Origin: Asbonarchaeum sp964517675
GTDB lineage: Archaea; Nanohalarchaeota; Nanosalinia; Nanosalinales; Nanoanaerosalinaceae
Direction of reading: 5' to 3'
NCBI GenBank assembly: GCA_964517675.1
Contig: CAZFEL010000006.1
Span: 1 to 54,445, forward strand
DNA length: 54,445 bases
Part shown: one piece after another, positions 38,414-45,860 of the stretch
How positions within the stretch are numbered: the stretch's first letter is position 1
Layout of the letters: each line of letters starts with the position of its first letter
Translations under genes and position numbers: made by a program
Notes under the pieces: model-generated
What the model was told of the DNA's origin: nothing
The model's input: the letters and a program-made list of their open reading frames with translations, nothing else
Databases searched by the model: none

Positions 38414-39114
38414 CACGGAACGGACAGCTCATATCCTACGCACTCTATGTCGGCATCGCGATATCAGCCGTCATACTATCGGTCAACACAGCGGCACCGT
38501 TCCTCCAGACGATGCAGGAATCATCCGACATCCGGCGAATGACCGCCGAGATGACCCAGCTCGAGGAGGCCATCCAGCAGGTCGGCCAGGGCGGTGTCGG
38601 AACACAGCGCCAGTACACACTACGGATTGTCAACGGAGAGCTGGCACGGGAGGACCAGAGCCTCGTCTTCGGCATGGAAACAGAATCCGGGGCGATCAGC
38701 AGTGGTACGATCCGCAACCTCGGACGCATACGCATCTCTGCGAACGCACAGGCATCCGTCAGGAACGCCAGCCACGATGGCCAGTCCTGTTATCTGATGG
38801 AGAACCAGTACATCGAGACATGTATCATGAAATTCGGCGACAACAGCGACTTCAGGCAGGGCGCACTGAACGATACGATCCTGTACATCAGGAACAAGGT
38901 TGGGAACACCACCATCGAACCGTCACTGGATTATGCGATCAACGATGATGTCGCCTACAGTACCGGCAAGATGCGGACCATGCCGGTCAATGTCGGAGAA
39001 AACCTCGCAGCAGCCGAGCTTGCCGTCCTCGTCAAACCAGCGAACAGACCAGTCTACCGGCTCAACATCCGCCTGCCCAGCAACTCCGATTTCCTCTCCG
39101 TCCAGACCCGGTGA
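38410..39114 (+). CDS. Type IV pilin-like protein 1
   Basis: The protein has 234 residues. A short basic N-terminus (MTRNG) is followed directly by a hydrophobic helix, QLISYALYVGIAISAVIL, and a polar, NxS/T-containing domain. This is the layout of archaeal class III signal (type IV pilin or archaellin-like) proteins, which the prepilin peptidase cleaves just before the helix. A cysteine pair (QSCYLM ... IETC) is conserved in the next gene. The start overlaps the Ig-repeat gene stop as ATGA. No pilus ATPase, membrane platform or prepilin peptidase gene lies in the window. Confidence 0.75.
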   Translation: MTRNGQLISYALYVGIAISAVILSVNTAAPFLQTMQESSDIRRMTAEMTQLEEAIQQVGQGGVGTQRQYTLRIVNGELAREDQSLVFGMETESGAISSGTIRNLGRIRISANAQASVRNASHDGQSCYLMENQYIETCIMKFGDNSDFRQGALNDTILYIRNKVGNTTIEPSLDYAINDDVAYSTGKMRTMPVNVGENLAAAELAVLVKPANRPVYRLNIRLPSNSDFLSVQTR

Positions 39115-39169
39115 CCGAACACCATCTTAATATAACTCCCCCGCCCATCCATCACCAGCGGATGATACG

Positions 39170-39877
39170 ATGAGGAAAGGCGTCTCACCCCTGATATCGT
39201 ACGCACTCTATGTAGGGATCGGACTCTCTGCGGTCGTGCTGGCCCTCCAGACCGCTATCCCGTTCGTCGAGAACGCACGGGACACCTCATCGATCCAGAA
39301 CATGCAGAGCGAACTCTCACAGCTCGAAGCGGAGATAAGCTCCATCGCGCGGCAGGGACAGGGGGCACAGACGGTCCACGATCTCAACATCAACCGCGGC
39401 GAACTTTCTATCGAGAACCAGTCGATCGTCTACAGTATCGAGAGCAACAGCGGCATCATCAGCGCCGGGAGCAAACGACGCATCGGCCGGCTGATCCTGT
39501 CCGCCAACGCGGAGGCCAGCCTCACCGAGGCGACCTACAACGGCAATGACTGCTACAAGATGAAAAACGAGTATGTCGAGGCCTGTATACGCAAGTTCGG
39601 CGGCTCTAACAGCTTCGAGAGCGCGAGCCTCGATGAGGCAATCGAGTACGTCACCAACACCCGGCAGAACGTCACCATCGAACCGACCATCCGGTCGGTG
39701 ATCGACAGCGACCCGGCCTACAACAGCGGCCAGATCAAGACCGTCGCCGTCAACGAGGGCCAGAACCTCGGTGCCGCTCAGGTCACACTGCTGGTCAAGG
39801 CACCGGACCGCCCGAAGTACACCGTCAACATCCGCCTCCGCAGCAGCGCGGACTTCCTCATCGTCGAGATGGAATGA
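39170..39877 (+). CDS. Type IV pilin-like protein 2
   Basis: The protein has 235 residues. RKGVSPLISYALYVGIG is a clear archaeal pilin N-terminus (KGVSP-type motif followed by a helix). It is a paralogue of the preceding gene across its length, including the cysteine pair (NDCYKM ... VEAC) and the closing phrase (Y/K)xVNIRLxSxxDFL. A TATA-like TTAATATAAC at about 39125-39134 lies about 40 bases upstream, so it probably has its own promoter as well as read-through. Expected role: pilus subunit, or pseudopilin-like component of a surface fibre. Confidence 0.82.
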   Translation: MRKGVSPLISYALYVGIGLSAVVLALQTAIPFVENARDTSSIQNMQSELSQLEAEISSIARQGQGAQTVHDLNINRGELSIENQSIVYSIESNSGIISAGSKRRIGRLILSANAEASLTEATYNGNDCYKMKNEYVEACIRKFGGSNSFESASLDEAIEYVTNTRQNVTIEPTIRSVIDSDPAYNSGQIKTVAVNEGQNLGAAQVTLLVKAPDRPKYTVNIRLRSSADFLIVEME

Positions 39878-39885
39878 CCACCGGG

Positions 39886-39893
39886 TTTAAAAC
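39886..39893 (+). promoter_or_regulatory. TATA box deciding the start at 39916
   Basis: TTTAAAAC is centred 27 bases before the ATG at 39916. This spacing supports a leaderless start there over the in-frame ATG at 39874, which overlaps the pilin stop. Confidence 0.6.
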
Positions 39894-39915
39894 ACTCCTT
39901 CTCGCCCAGACCGGC

Positions 39916-40563
39916 ATGGACCCGCCATCCCTCCTGCCAGATCCGGACCCCGACGAGGCTTCCGAGGTGATCGAGGACCTCGAAAAGAGCCGCTGGTACA
40001 GCCCAGATACGGAGTACGAGGACAGGCACTTCGATACCATCTACGGGCTCGAGACACGACCGTCAGGGAAGTGGAAGTACGACCACCGCCTCGGGACCCA
40101 CAGCATCCTCTATGACCCGGAAAAAGAGCAGTTCGATGTCAGGACCGCAAGCCCGATCGAGGTCCTCCACAACAGCATCAGCACCATCACCGACCATCTC
40201 ACAGGTGAGCACGCGGATGGAACGGATATCACAGAACGGTTCGGCTACCTGCTCGAGGACGAGGACATCGATGCATACACCAGCATCCTCCGGGACAGCG
40301 ACCTTGAACAGATCGATGCCAGCGGATCGACTACCTACCAGGGCGATGAGGCAACCGTCCGTGTGACGGAGAGGGACATCCCGGAACAGGGCGGTCGATA
40401 CGCCGACGTGGAGATCGAGATACTGGAAGGAGGACAGATCCCCGGTGGAGCATCCCTCCTGGAACGGCAACGCTCGGTCTCATTCGACGGCGATCTGGAC
40501 GCGACCCTCCAGTATCTCGAGACCCCGTCGATCTATGACAATGCCATAGAGCAGGACCAGTGA
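39916..40563 (+). CDS. Unknown acidic protein
   Basis: The protein has 215 residues from the ATG at 39916. An in-frame ATG at 39874 would add 14 residues and overlap the pilin stop as ATGA, so both starts are possible; the TATA box favours 39916. It has no signal peptide or membrane segment. It is rich in Asp and Glu (DPDPDEASEVIEDLE) and looks cytoplasmic, unlike its neighbours. I recognise no domain. Its place between a pilin and a secreted module protein suggests a role in that surface system, but nothing more can be said. Confidence 0.65.
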   Translation: MDPPSLLPDPDPDEASEVIEDLEKSRWYSPDTEYEDRHFDTIYGLETRPSGKWKYDHRLGTHSILYDPEKEQFDVRTASPIEVLHNSISTITDHLTGEHADGTDITERFGYLLEDEDIDAYTSILRDSDLEQIDASGSTTYQGDEATVRVTERDIPEQGGRYADVEIEILEGGQIPGGASLLERQRSVSFDGDLDATLQYLETPSIYDNAIEQDQ

Positions 40564-40568
40564 TTTAT
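40563..40568 (+). promoter_or_regulatory. TATA box deciding the start at 40593
   Basis: TTTATA is centred about 27 bases before the ATG at 40593. That start gives a proper signal peptide at the N-terminus, whereas a start at 40560 would place the box inside the coding region. Confidence 0.6.
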
Positions 40569-40592
40569 ACCGCGAGGTCCAATCGCACATCC

Positions 40593-41471
40593 ATGTGCCT
40601 GCCCCGGAAACTGACGATCCTATCCACTGCAGTCCTTCTTCTCGCCGTCACCGGGACAGGGCTCACACTCCAGGAGCCCCGGACAGGCCTGCCGGACCCC
40701 TGGGACCTCGACAGCACCACCTTCCGACCGGGCGGGACACTGATCGTCGAGGCCAACGTGACCGACGGGACCGCCTCCGAGATCACCCTGACCATCGAGG
40801 GCCCATCGTTCAACGAGACGGTCAGCATGCAGGCAGAAAACGGCACCTACCGTCGACAGTACCGGCTCCCGGCGGATGCAGGTGAGGGCATCTGGACCGC
40901 GAACGTGACGGCGGACGGGGTCTCGAACAGCACCGCCTTCACCGTCTCAGGGCTCGAGACGACAACGTTTCAGGTCAACAGATCGGAACGGTCTGATGAG
41001 GGATTCTGGATCGACGGTGAGGAAGCGACAGACGGTATCTATACCGACCTGTCGTTCCCCTACGCTGTCGGTGTCGCCGACGGCGTCATGACCGGTCTCA
41101 TCGGATACGGTGATGTCCGGACGGTCGGATACGATGGCGGCGATCCCGTGACGTTCAACGTGACCCAGGGGATTGCAGATGCGGTGACGCTGCTGCCGGT
41201 CGCCCCGATGAACACCGCCGAACTCGACCGACTTGCGGACCGGTTCGGCAAGGGTGGTTCAGGCCAGAACACCTTCCTCGATCCCGGCCGGGTCGCCTTT
41301 GGCTACAGCTTCGATGCGGACAAAGAGGTACGGGTGACACTTTCCTACCAGGACAGTGACTCGGTGATCCTCCAGGGATTCAGCGGATCGCTGGCACCGG
41401 GACTGTACGAACTGCAGCTCACCAACGAGGGCACCCAAGACGGGCGCAGCATCATCAGCATCGAGCGGTAG
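40593..41471 (+). CDS. Secreted stand-alone C-terminal-module protein
   Basis: The protein has 292 residues. The signal peptide LTILSTAVLLLAVTGTG is followed at residue 34 by PDPWDLDSTTFRPGG, and the rest is one copy of the module that ends both giants and the Ig-repeat protein: IWTANVTADG, IDGEEATDGIYTDLSF, GLIGYGD, TLLPV, TFLDPG, KEVRVTLSYQ, GLYELQLTNEG. It is the most diverged copy. Because it carries nothing else, it could be a partner subunit, a cap or the ancestor of the module. All of this is inference. The start is set by TTTATA 27 bases upstream. Confidence 0.82.
   Translation: MCLPRKLTILSTAVLLLAVTGTGLTLQEPRTGLPDPWDLDSTTFRPGGTLIVEANVTDGTASEITLTIEGPSFNETVSMQAENGTYRRQYRLPADAGEGIWTANVTADGVSNSTAFTVSGLETTTFQVNRSERSDEGFWIDGEEATDGIYTDLSFPYAVGVADGVMTGLIGYGDVRTVGYDGGDPVTFNVTQGIADAVTLLPVAPMNTAELDRLADRFGKGGSGQNTFLDPGRVAFGYSFDADKEVRVTLSYQDSDSVILQGFSGSLAPGLYELQLTNEGTQDGRSIISIER
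40692..41471 (+). other. Shared C-terminal surface module, copy 4
   Basis: Residues 34-292 of the secreted protein above. It lacks the VTDxNG turn and part of the first sandwich, but keeps the (R/W)xID, G-x-YTDLxFPY, GLIxYG, LLP, FLD and VTLSY landmarks in order. Confidence 0.75.
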
Positions 41472-41478
41472 CCGGAGC

Positions 41479-42111
41479 ATTGGTCACGATCAGGCAGCGA
41501 TCGGCATCCTCATCCTCGTCTCCGCAGGGATGTTCGTCCAGAACCAGATGATCCTCGACCAGGTACGGCAAGCGAACAGCCAGAATGTCACCGATCCGGC
41601 AGGGACGACGTCCTCACAACAGCTTCCAGAGCCCCCACAACGCGTCGAGCTAGGCGGACCATTCGTCTCTGAGCAATACAGAGGGCTCATCGGCGCCGGC
41701 TCTACCTCGCTCAACTCCACCATCGGCTATGAACTGAGCGGCCCGATGGAGATCACCTTCACCAGCGGCACCTACACCACCTCACAGGGACAGAGCTACG
41801 AGCTACCACAGGACATGAGCTTCACCATCGAACCGCACCACGCCCTCAATAAATCCTACTCCTTCCATCTCATCCGGACCAGCGAGGACACAGCGACTGT
41901 GAAACAGGACAGCGTCCTCGAACCAGGACCGGACATGGGGACCGCAGACGTCGCCGAGCAGTACGGGCGGGAAGCAATCGACCACAAGGAATTCGACAAC
42001 CGCCTCACATACCTCATCGGCAAAGGATGGCTCACCGTCCGGCCGAACGAGACATCACTCGAGGACGACGAGATCCCTGCCCTCCACATCTGGCGTCCCG
42101 ACAGCGAGTAG
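41479..42111 (+). CDS. Unknown anchored protein with a probable non-standard start
   Basis: The first in-frame ATG is at 41530. Translation can be followed upstream without a stop, and the stretch just before the ATG (HDQAAIGILILVSAGMF) is a good membrane anchor. No ATG, GTG or TTG lies in frame there; the best candidate is ATT at 41479, eight bases after the stop of the previous gene, with a weak GGAG before it. With that start the protein has 210 residues; from 41530 it has 193 and no anchor. The rest is probably extracellular, with NST sites. An altered start codon or a base error is possible. Confidence 0.55.
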   Translation: MGHDQAAIGILILVSAGMFVQNQMILDQVRQANSQNVTDPAGTTSSQQLPEPPQRVELGGPFVSEQYRGLIGAGSTSLNSTIGYELSGPMEITFTSGTYTTSQGQSYELPQDMSFTIEPHHALNKSYSFHLIRTSEDTATVKQDSVLEPGPDMGTADVAEQYGREAIDHKEFDNRLTYLIGKGWLTVRPNETSLEDDEIPALHIWRPDSE

Positions 42112-42149
42112 ACACAGCTTGTATCATCGGGAAGCCTCCGTCTCAACGC

Positions 42150-42299
42150 ATGGTAGCCCTTACAGACAACGATCTCTACCGGTGCGAGGAATGCGGGCTC
42201 AGGTACGAGGACCGAAAGACAGCACAGGACGGCGAGGACTTCTGCCACGAGAGCGATGCCTGCAATACAGCGATCATCAAAGAATCCGTCGACACCTAA
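42150..42299 (+). CDS. Zinc-ribbon-like miniprotein
   Basis: The protein has 49 residues. Cysteines at 12, 15, 32 and 38 (CEECG ... FCHESDAC) suggest one zinc-binding site. The remainder is acidic. A weak TATA-like sequence (TTGTATC, near 42120) lies about 28 bases before the ATG. Its stop overlaps the convergent GNAT gene stop by a few bases. Small proteins of this kind often bind nucleic acid or a partner protein; no specific role can be assigned. Confidence 0.6.
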   Translation: MVALTDNDLYRCEECGLRYEDRKTAQDGEDFCHESDACNTAIIKESVDT

Positions 42300-42808
42300 C
42301 GCTGTAGCTCATCGATCGCACACGCGTACAGATCCGATATACCGGTCTCCCCGACCTTCTCGAACCCGTACTCGTCCGCCAGGTGCTGGGCCGGCTCGCT
42401 GAACGATGAGACCCGCATGTACAGCCAGTCCATCCCCACCTCATCTGCCATATCGAGTGCCTCATCCAGCACCGCATCGAAGGTCTCACCGCCGTACCCG
42501 TCTCCCCGATGCTTCTCATCGACAACCAGATGGTACAGCTCAACGGCAGATTCCTCTAATCCAGGGACGCGGTGCGTGCGCTGGATCGATCCCATCGAGA
42601 CCAGCTCCTCGTCCTCCCAGCCAACAACGTACCGCTCCGGGTTGTCGAAGGAATACGAACCGATCCGTGACTCACGCAGCAGATCGAATATCTCATACGG
42701 CAGGTTGTCCCCGTCCGGCTCCTCGCTTGATTCCACGTACCGCCGGGCCGTCTCGAAGTTCTTGCTGAAGGTCTTATCCTCACGGCGATCCCGGACCGCA
42801 TACTCCAT
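42296..42808 (-). CDS. GNAT-family N-acetyltransferase
   Basis: The protein has 170 residues. The acetyl-CoA-binding motif A is VVDEKHRGDGYGGETFDAV, with the RGDGYG turn that contacts the cofactor pyrophosphate. A C-terminal strand and helix end with YGFEKVGE, as in many GNAT enzymes. The substrate is unknown. The ATG at 42808 lies 27 bases after a TATA-like stretch (plus strand ACAAAAA, near 42835), so it is probably leaderless. It diverges from the THUMP protein gene. Confidence 0.82.
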   Translation of the reverse strand: MEYAVRDRREDKTFSKNFETARRYVESSEEPDGDNLPYEIFDLLRESRIGSYSFDNPERYVVGWEDEELVSMGSIQRTHRVPGLEESAVELYHLVVDEKHRGDGYGGETFDAVLDEALDMADEVGMDWLYMRVSSFSEPAQHLADEYGFEKVGETGISDLYACAIDELQR

Positions 42809-42953
42809 ATATGGACCCGCACGTCAACACTACAAAAACCTATCTCAACCCCCGGCCAGCAGGTACACGCACGTGAACCCGGCACCATCAGCCCGTGGAT
42901 GCCCGGTCCAATCCATTCAAAGATACAAAAACACCGCAGCCCTAGATATCTCC
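42809..42953. promoter_or_regulatory. Divergent promoter between the GNAT and THUMP genes
   Basis: Minus-strand TATA-like sequence near 42832-42838 serves the GNAT gene at 42808. Plus-strand ATACAAAAA near 42922-42930 is centred about 28 bases before the ATG at 42954. Confidence 0.5.
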
Positions 42954-44021
42954 ATGCACATCCTCGCACGCACCGTCCCCGGCCTCGAAGACCACACCAT
43001 CGATGAACTCGAAACGATAACCGACGCCGATATCAGCCACGTCCAGCCCGGCCGCGTCCTCATCAACGGAGAAAAACGCGACCTCTACCGGGCAACGTAT
43101 CTGTCCGGCACATGCACGCGTTTCATCGAGGTCCTGGCCGATTTCACACTCACGGACCCCTCCGATGCCTACGACGCACTCGACGGACAGGTGGATGACC
43201 TCATGGCAGAGGGCGAGACCTTCGCCGTCCGGGTCGACCGGCATGGCGACCATGAGTTTTCCTCCCCCGACATCGCACGGGAGGCCGGCCAGACGATCGT
43301 CGAGCTGTACGAGGACCAGACCGGACGGACACCAGATGTCGACCTCGATGACCCCGATGTCGTCTTCTACCTCGACCTCTTCGATGAAGACGCGTACCTC
43401 GGCGTGGACACGACCGGCCAGAGCCTCGACCAGCGACCCTATCTGCGCAACCGCGGCGAGGACATAACCCGGCCCGTCCTCGCGAACCTCCTCGTCCGGG
43501 CATCCACGTGGGAGCCAGGCGATTCCCTGCTGGACCCGTTCTGCCGCGGCGGCACGATCCCGATCGAGGCCGGCAGGATCGCATGCTCGATCCCGAACGC
43601 CTCCCGCACGTTCGCGTTCATGGACATCGAGCGGTACAGCACCGAGGCCTACGCTGCCGTCGTCCAGGAGGCCAAAGAGGACATGGACATCCACGACCTC
43701 GAGATCGAGGGCAGCGGCGAGCACCTCGACCGCGCCGAGATGAGTGCGAAAGCAAGCGGCCTCGAAGTTACCTTCCGCGATGTCCCCGCGAAGGACCGCG
43801 ACCTCGAGGCGGACCATCTCGTCTTCCACGCACCGTTCATCCAGCAGCGATCCCGCCGGAAGGAGATCGCCGACGTCATGGAGGGCCTCGAGGACCGCAT
43901 CACCGACCAGGGGATCCCGTCGACCTGTCTCACCCAGGACAGGGATTACTTCACAACCCCGGACACGGAGACCGAGGTCACATTCGGCTCCCTCGAGGGC
44001 TGGGTGGTCCGGTGGGACTGA
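42954..44021 (+). CDS. THUMP-domain RNA methyltransferase-like protein with an altered catalytic motif
   Basis: The protein has 355 residues. Residues 1-150 fit a THUMP RNA-binding domain and 160-355 a class I methyltransferase related to Trm14/TrmN/RlmL, which methylate guanine N2 in RNA. Motif I is LDPFCRGGTI (192-201, usually DPFCGSGT). Motif IV, where the family carries (N/D)PPY, reads HAPF (292-295), so the usual catalytic residues are missing. The protein may have lost activity or use a different chemistry. The ATG at 42954 follows a TATA box by 27 bases. The next gene overlaps its stop by 10 bases. Confidence 0.78.
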   Translation: MHILARTVPGLEDHTIDELETITDADISHVQPGRVLINGEKRDLYRATYLSGTCTRFIEVLADFTLTDPSDAYDALDGQVDDLMAEGETFAVRVDRHGDHEFSSPDIAREAGQTIVELYEDQTGRTPDVDLDDPDVVFYLDLFDEDAYLGVDTTGQSLDQRPYLRNRGEDITRPVLANLLVRASTWEPGDSLLDPFCRGGTIPIEAGRIACSIPNASRTFAFMDIERYSTEAYAAVVQEAKEDMDIHDLEIEGSGEHLDRAEMSAKASGLEVTFRDVPAKDRDLEADHLVFHAPFIQQRSRRKEIADVMEGLEDRITDQGIPSTCLTQDRDYFTTPDTETEVTFGSLEGWVVRWD

Positions 44022-44527
44022 CGGAGTACCTCCTCCCCGACAGACGGTACGAAAGCATCACAGAGATCGAGGCAGACGATCTTACAGACTACACAGGACT
44101 CATCATCGACCTCGACATGACACTGACCGACTACCACGAGGACAGCATCGACCCCGACATCGAGGACTGGTACGGCGAGATCGAGGAACAGTACGAGGTC
44201 TGTGTGCTCTCGAACGACGCCAGCGTCGATGACCACGACCGCGCCGACCGGATCGAAGAGCTCCTCGACACCAGCGTCGTCAGGTCCAACGCAAGCAAGC
44301 CCGCCACGTCCGCCTTCGAGGCAGCCCTGGACGAGCTCGGGACCAGCAAGGACGAGACAGCCGTGATCGGGGACACACCGTTGACCGACATCCTCGGGGG
44401 CAACCGGTACGGCCTCGATACCATCCAGGTCGAGCCACGGGACAGCCAGGAGCCCCTCGATGTCAGGATCGGACGGTTCCTCGGTGAACAGCTCCAAGCC
44501 CTGGCGCGGTCCCTCCGGCAGCTTTAA
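44012..44527 (+). CDS. YqeG-type HAD phosphatase
   Basis: The protein has 171 residues from a GTG at 44012, which overlaps the THUMP gene by 10 bases. It matches the YqeG/HAD-IIIA family: an N-terminal LLPDRRYESI, motif I DLDMT with both aspartates, motif II LSND, then NASKPA, and motif IV GDTPLTDILGGN. Known relatives include the mitochondrial phosphatidylglycerophosphate phosphatase. The motifs look intact, so an active phosphatase is expected; the substrate is not known. The overlap suggests coupled translation with the THUMP gene. Confidence 0.8.
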   Translation: MGLTEYLLPDRRYESITEIEADDLTDYTGLIIDLDMTLTDYHEDSIDPDIEDWYGEIEEQYEVCVLSNDASVDDHDRADRIEELLDTSVVRSNASKPATSAFEAALDELGTSKDETAVIGDTPLTDILGGNRYGLDTIQVEPRDSQEPLDVRIGRFLGEQLQALARSLRQL

Positions 44528-44553
44528 ACACCGGTCCGGGCAACCTTCTCCCC

Positions 44554-45063
44554 ATGCAGGACTACGAGCACGCAACCCGGGACGAGTACGAAGCAACCTT
44601 CAACGAGATCGAGGTCGCCCTGCGGGACATGGACGCCTACGAGGACTGGCAGGAGACCTTCGAGCAGGCCAAAGCACAGACCCTCGAGGACGAATCCATG
44701 GACACCGAAATCCAGGCCGGGTTCGCCCGGATGCTGACCCGGCTCTATGCCGAATCCTCCGACCTCCAGGCCGCAAAACGTAACGACAGGAAAGGTCTGG
44801 AGGACCAGATCGAGCGGGCCAAAGAACGGGACGACAGAAACGAGGAGAACGCAAGCAAGCGGGAGGCCTACCAGACCCAGAACAGAGAAAACGCCTACCG
44901 CCACGACCAGGAGGCCCTGCTCGATGGCATGAACCTTCTCGGTACCCTGAGCAGCTCTATATCGGCCGCAGAGATCCGTGACGAGGCCGAGAAGCAGCGG
45001 GAACGCTCCCTCCCCGATGAAGAATACGAGGACAAAGACGATAGCCGGGAGGCCACCCCGTGA
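44554..45063 (+). CDS. Acidic coiled-coil protein
   Basis: The protein has 169 residues, without membrane segments, and is very rich in Glu, Asp, Lys and Arg. Long helical stretches with heptad-like spacing (residues 10-135) predict a coiled coil. TTTAAAC at 44523-44529 is centred 28 bases before the ATG, so it is probably leaderless. The next gene starts on GTG overlapping its stop, so the two are coupled: a cytosolic helical protein followed by a membrane protein. I recognise no family. Confidence 0.65.
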   Translation: MQDYEHATRDEYEATFNEIEVALRDMDAYEDWQETFEQAKAQTLEDESMDTEIQAGFARMLTRLYAESSDLQAAKRNDRKGLEDQIERAKERDDRNEENASKREAYQTQNRENAYRHDQEALLDGMNLLGTLSSSISAAEIRDEAEKQRERSLPDEEYEDKDDSREATP

Positions 45064-45332
45064 AACCGCGACAGAACCTCATCGTCGGAGGTATCGGCCT
45101 CCTAGCCGTAGCAGTACTGTTCTACGGTATCTCAAGCACTGGTTCCACCTTCGAGCGGTTCACCATCACCGAGACAGAAATCAACGGCACCATGATGACC
45201 TGTGAGCTCTACACCGAGCGGTGCACCTGCTATGGCTCTCTGGCAGTGATGGAATCGTACCCACCTCAGTATGACTGCGATGGCTACCTGCGCTGTGAGT
45301 CGATCGACAGGCGCGAATGCCGCCCACAGTAG
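45060..45332 (+). CDS. Small membrane-anchored Cys-rich protein
   Basis: The protein has 90 residues from GTG at 45060 (GTGA overlap with the previous stop). One hydrophobic segment (LIVGGIGLLAVAVLFYGI) is followed by a short outside domain with six cysteines (MTCELYTERCTCYG ... YDCDGYLRCESIDRREC), enough for three disulfides. No relatives are recognised. It is probably expressed with the coiled-coil protein. Confidence 0.62.
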   Translation: MKPRQNLIVGGIGLLAVAVLFYGISSTGSTFERFTITETEINGTMMTCELYTERCTCYGSLAVMESYPPQYDCDGYLRCESIDRRECRPQ

Positions 45333-45373
45333 CCGAACGGCAGCAGAACCGGGCAGGGATGAAAAGATAGAAG

Positions 45374-45416
45374 AAAAAAGGAAAAAACGTGTGGCTCAGC
45401 GGTCAAGCGACCGCTG
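45374..45416 (-). terminator. Hairpin and T-tract terminator of the histone gene
   Basis: Read on the minus strand, CAGCGGTC-GCTT-GACCGCTG (45397-45416) forms a perfect 8-bp stem and is followed by two T6 runs (complements of A runs at 45382-45387 and 45374-45379). It lies just past the histone stop codon at 45425. Confidence 0.7.
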
Positions 45417-45424
45417 GGAGAGAC

Positions 45425-45631
45425 TTATCGTTCTCTCCGTGCAGCCTGGACGTCCTCTCTCTGGACCGTCTTCCGGTTAGCGTGCTGTGCGTAATTGCGT
45501 GCACGCTCAGCCAGGTCGAGAGCTTCTTCCTCAACAGCTTCCCGAAGTGCTTCGGTAGCTGCATCGGAGACTCGCTCTGCACCGGCCTGTCGAAGAAGCC
45601 GTTCCAGAGGTGCGCGTGGTAGTTCTGCCAT
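45425..45631 (-). CDS. Archaeal histone (single HMf-like fold)
   Basis: The protein has 68 residues, the normal size of a single archaeal histone. The N-terminus MAELPRAPLERLLRQAGAER and the C-terminal RKTVQREDVQAA are nearly diagnostic of the HMf family. It forms dimers that wrap DNA. It is arginine-rich and nearly lysine-free, and has more Glu than classical HMf, which fits a salt-adapted proteome. Unlike its neighbours it has a strong Shine-Dalgarno (GAGGTGA at 45638-45644, six bases before the ATG) and a TATA-like box near 45669-45677, so the mRNA probably has a short leader. Confidence 0.95.
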   Translation of the reverse strand: MAELPRAPLERLLRQAGAERVSDAATEALREAVEEEALDLAERARNYAQHANRKTVQREDVQAARRER

Positions 45632-45637
45632 GATTTC

Positions 45638-45677
45638 TCACCTCTATCTACAATACTGGAAGACCTCCTTAATAAAC
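45638..45677 (-). promoter_or_regulatory. Histone promoter and strong ribosome-binding site
   Basis: On the minus strand, GTTTATTAA (45669-45677) is the TATA-like element and GAGGTGA (45638-45644) the Shine-Dalgarno. The spacing to the start codon implies a leader of about 15-18 bases. Confidence 0.6.
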
Positions 45678-45860
45678 TTTAGCTGGCTCCTCATCTCGAA
45701 TCGGGACAAAGACATCCGCCAACCGCATCATCCGGGGACCACCACCAGAGAGTAAGCATCTGTATCAGCGAGACCCGCACATGTCCGGACAGCACCTCCG
45801 CCCTCCCGCCGCGACGTCCAGAAGCAAGCGTACCCCTGTCCTCGAGTCAACATGTCCACA

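Noticed and set aside
42942..43829. A 295-codon minus-strand frame opposite the THUMP-methyltransferase-like gene
   Set aside because: The plus strand carries THUMP and SAM-binding motifs and a promoter; the minus frame has neither.
45670..45760. A possible tRNA, suggested by an ATTCGAGA-like loop on the minus strand
   Set aside because: The flanking bases do not pair as a T-stem and no acceptor or anticodon stem can be drawn.
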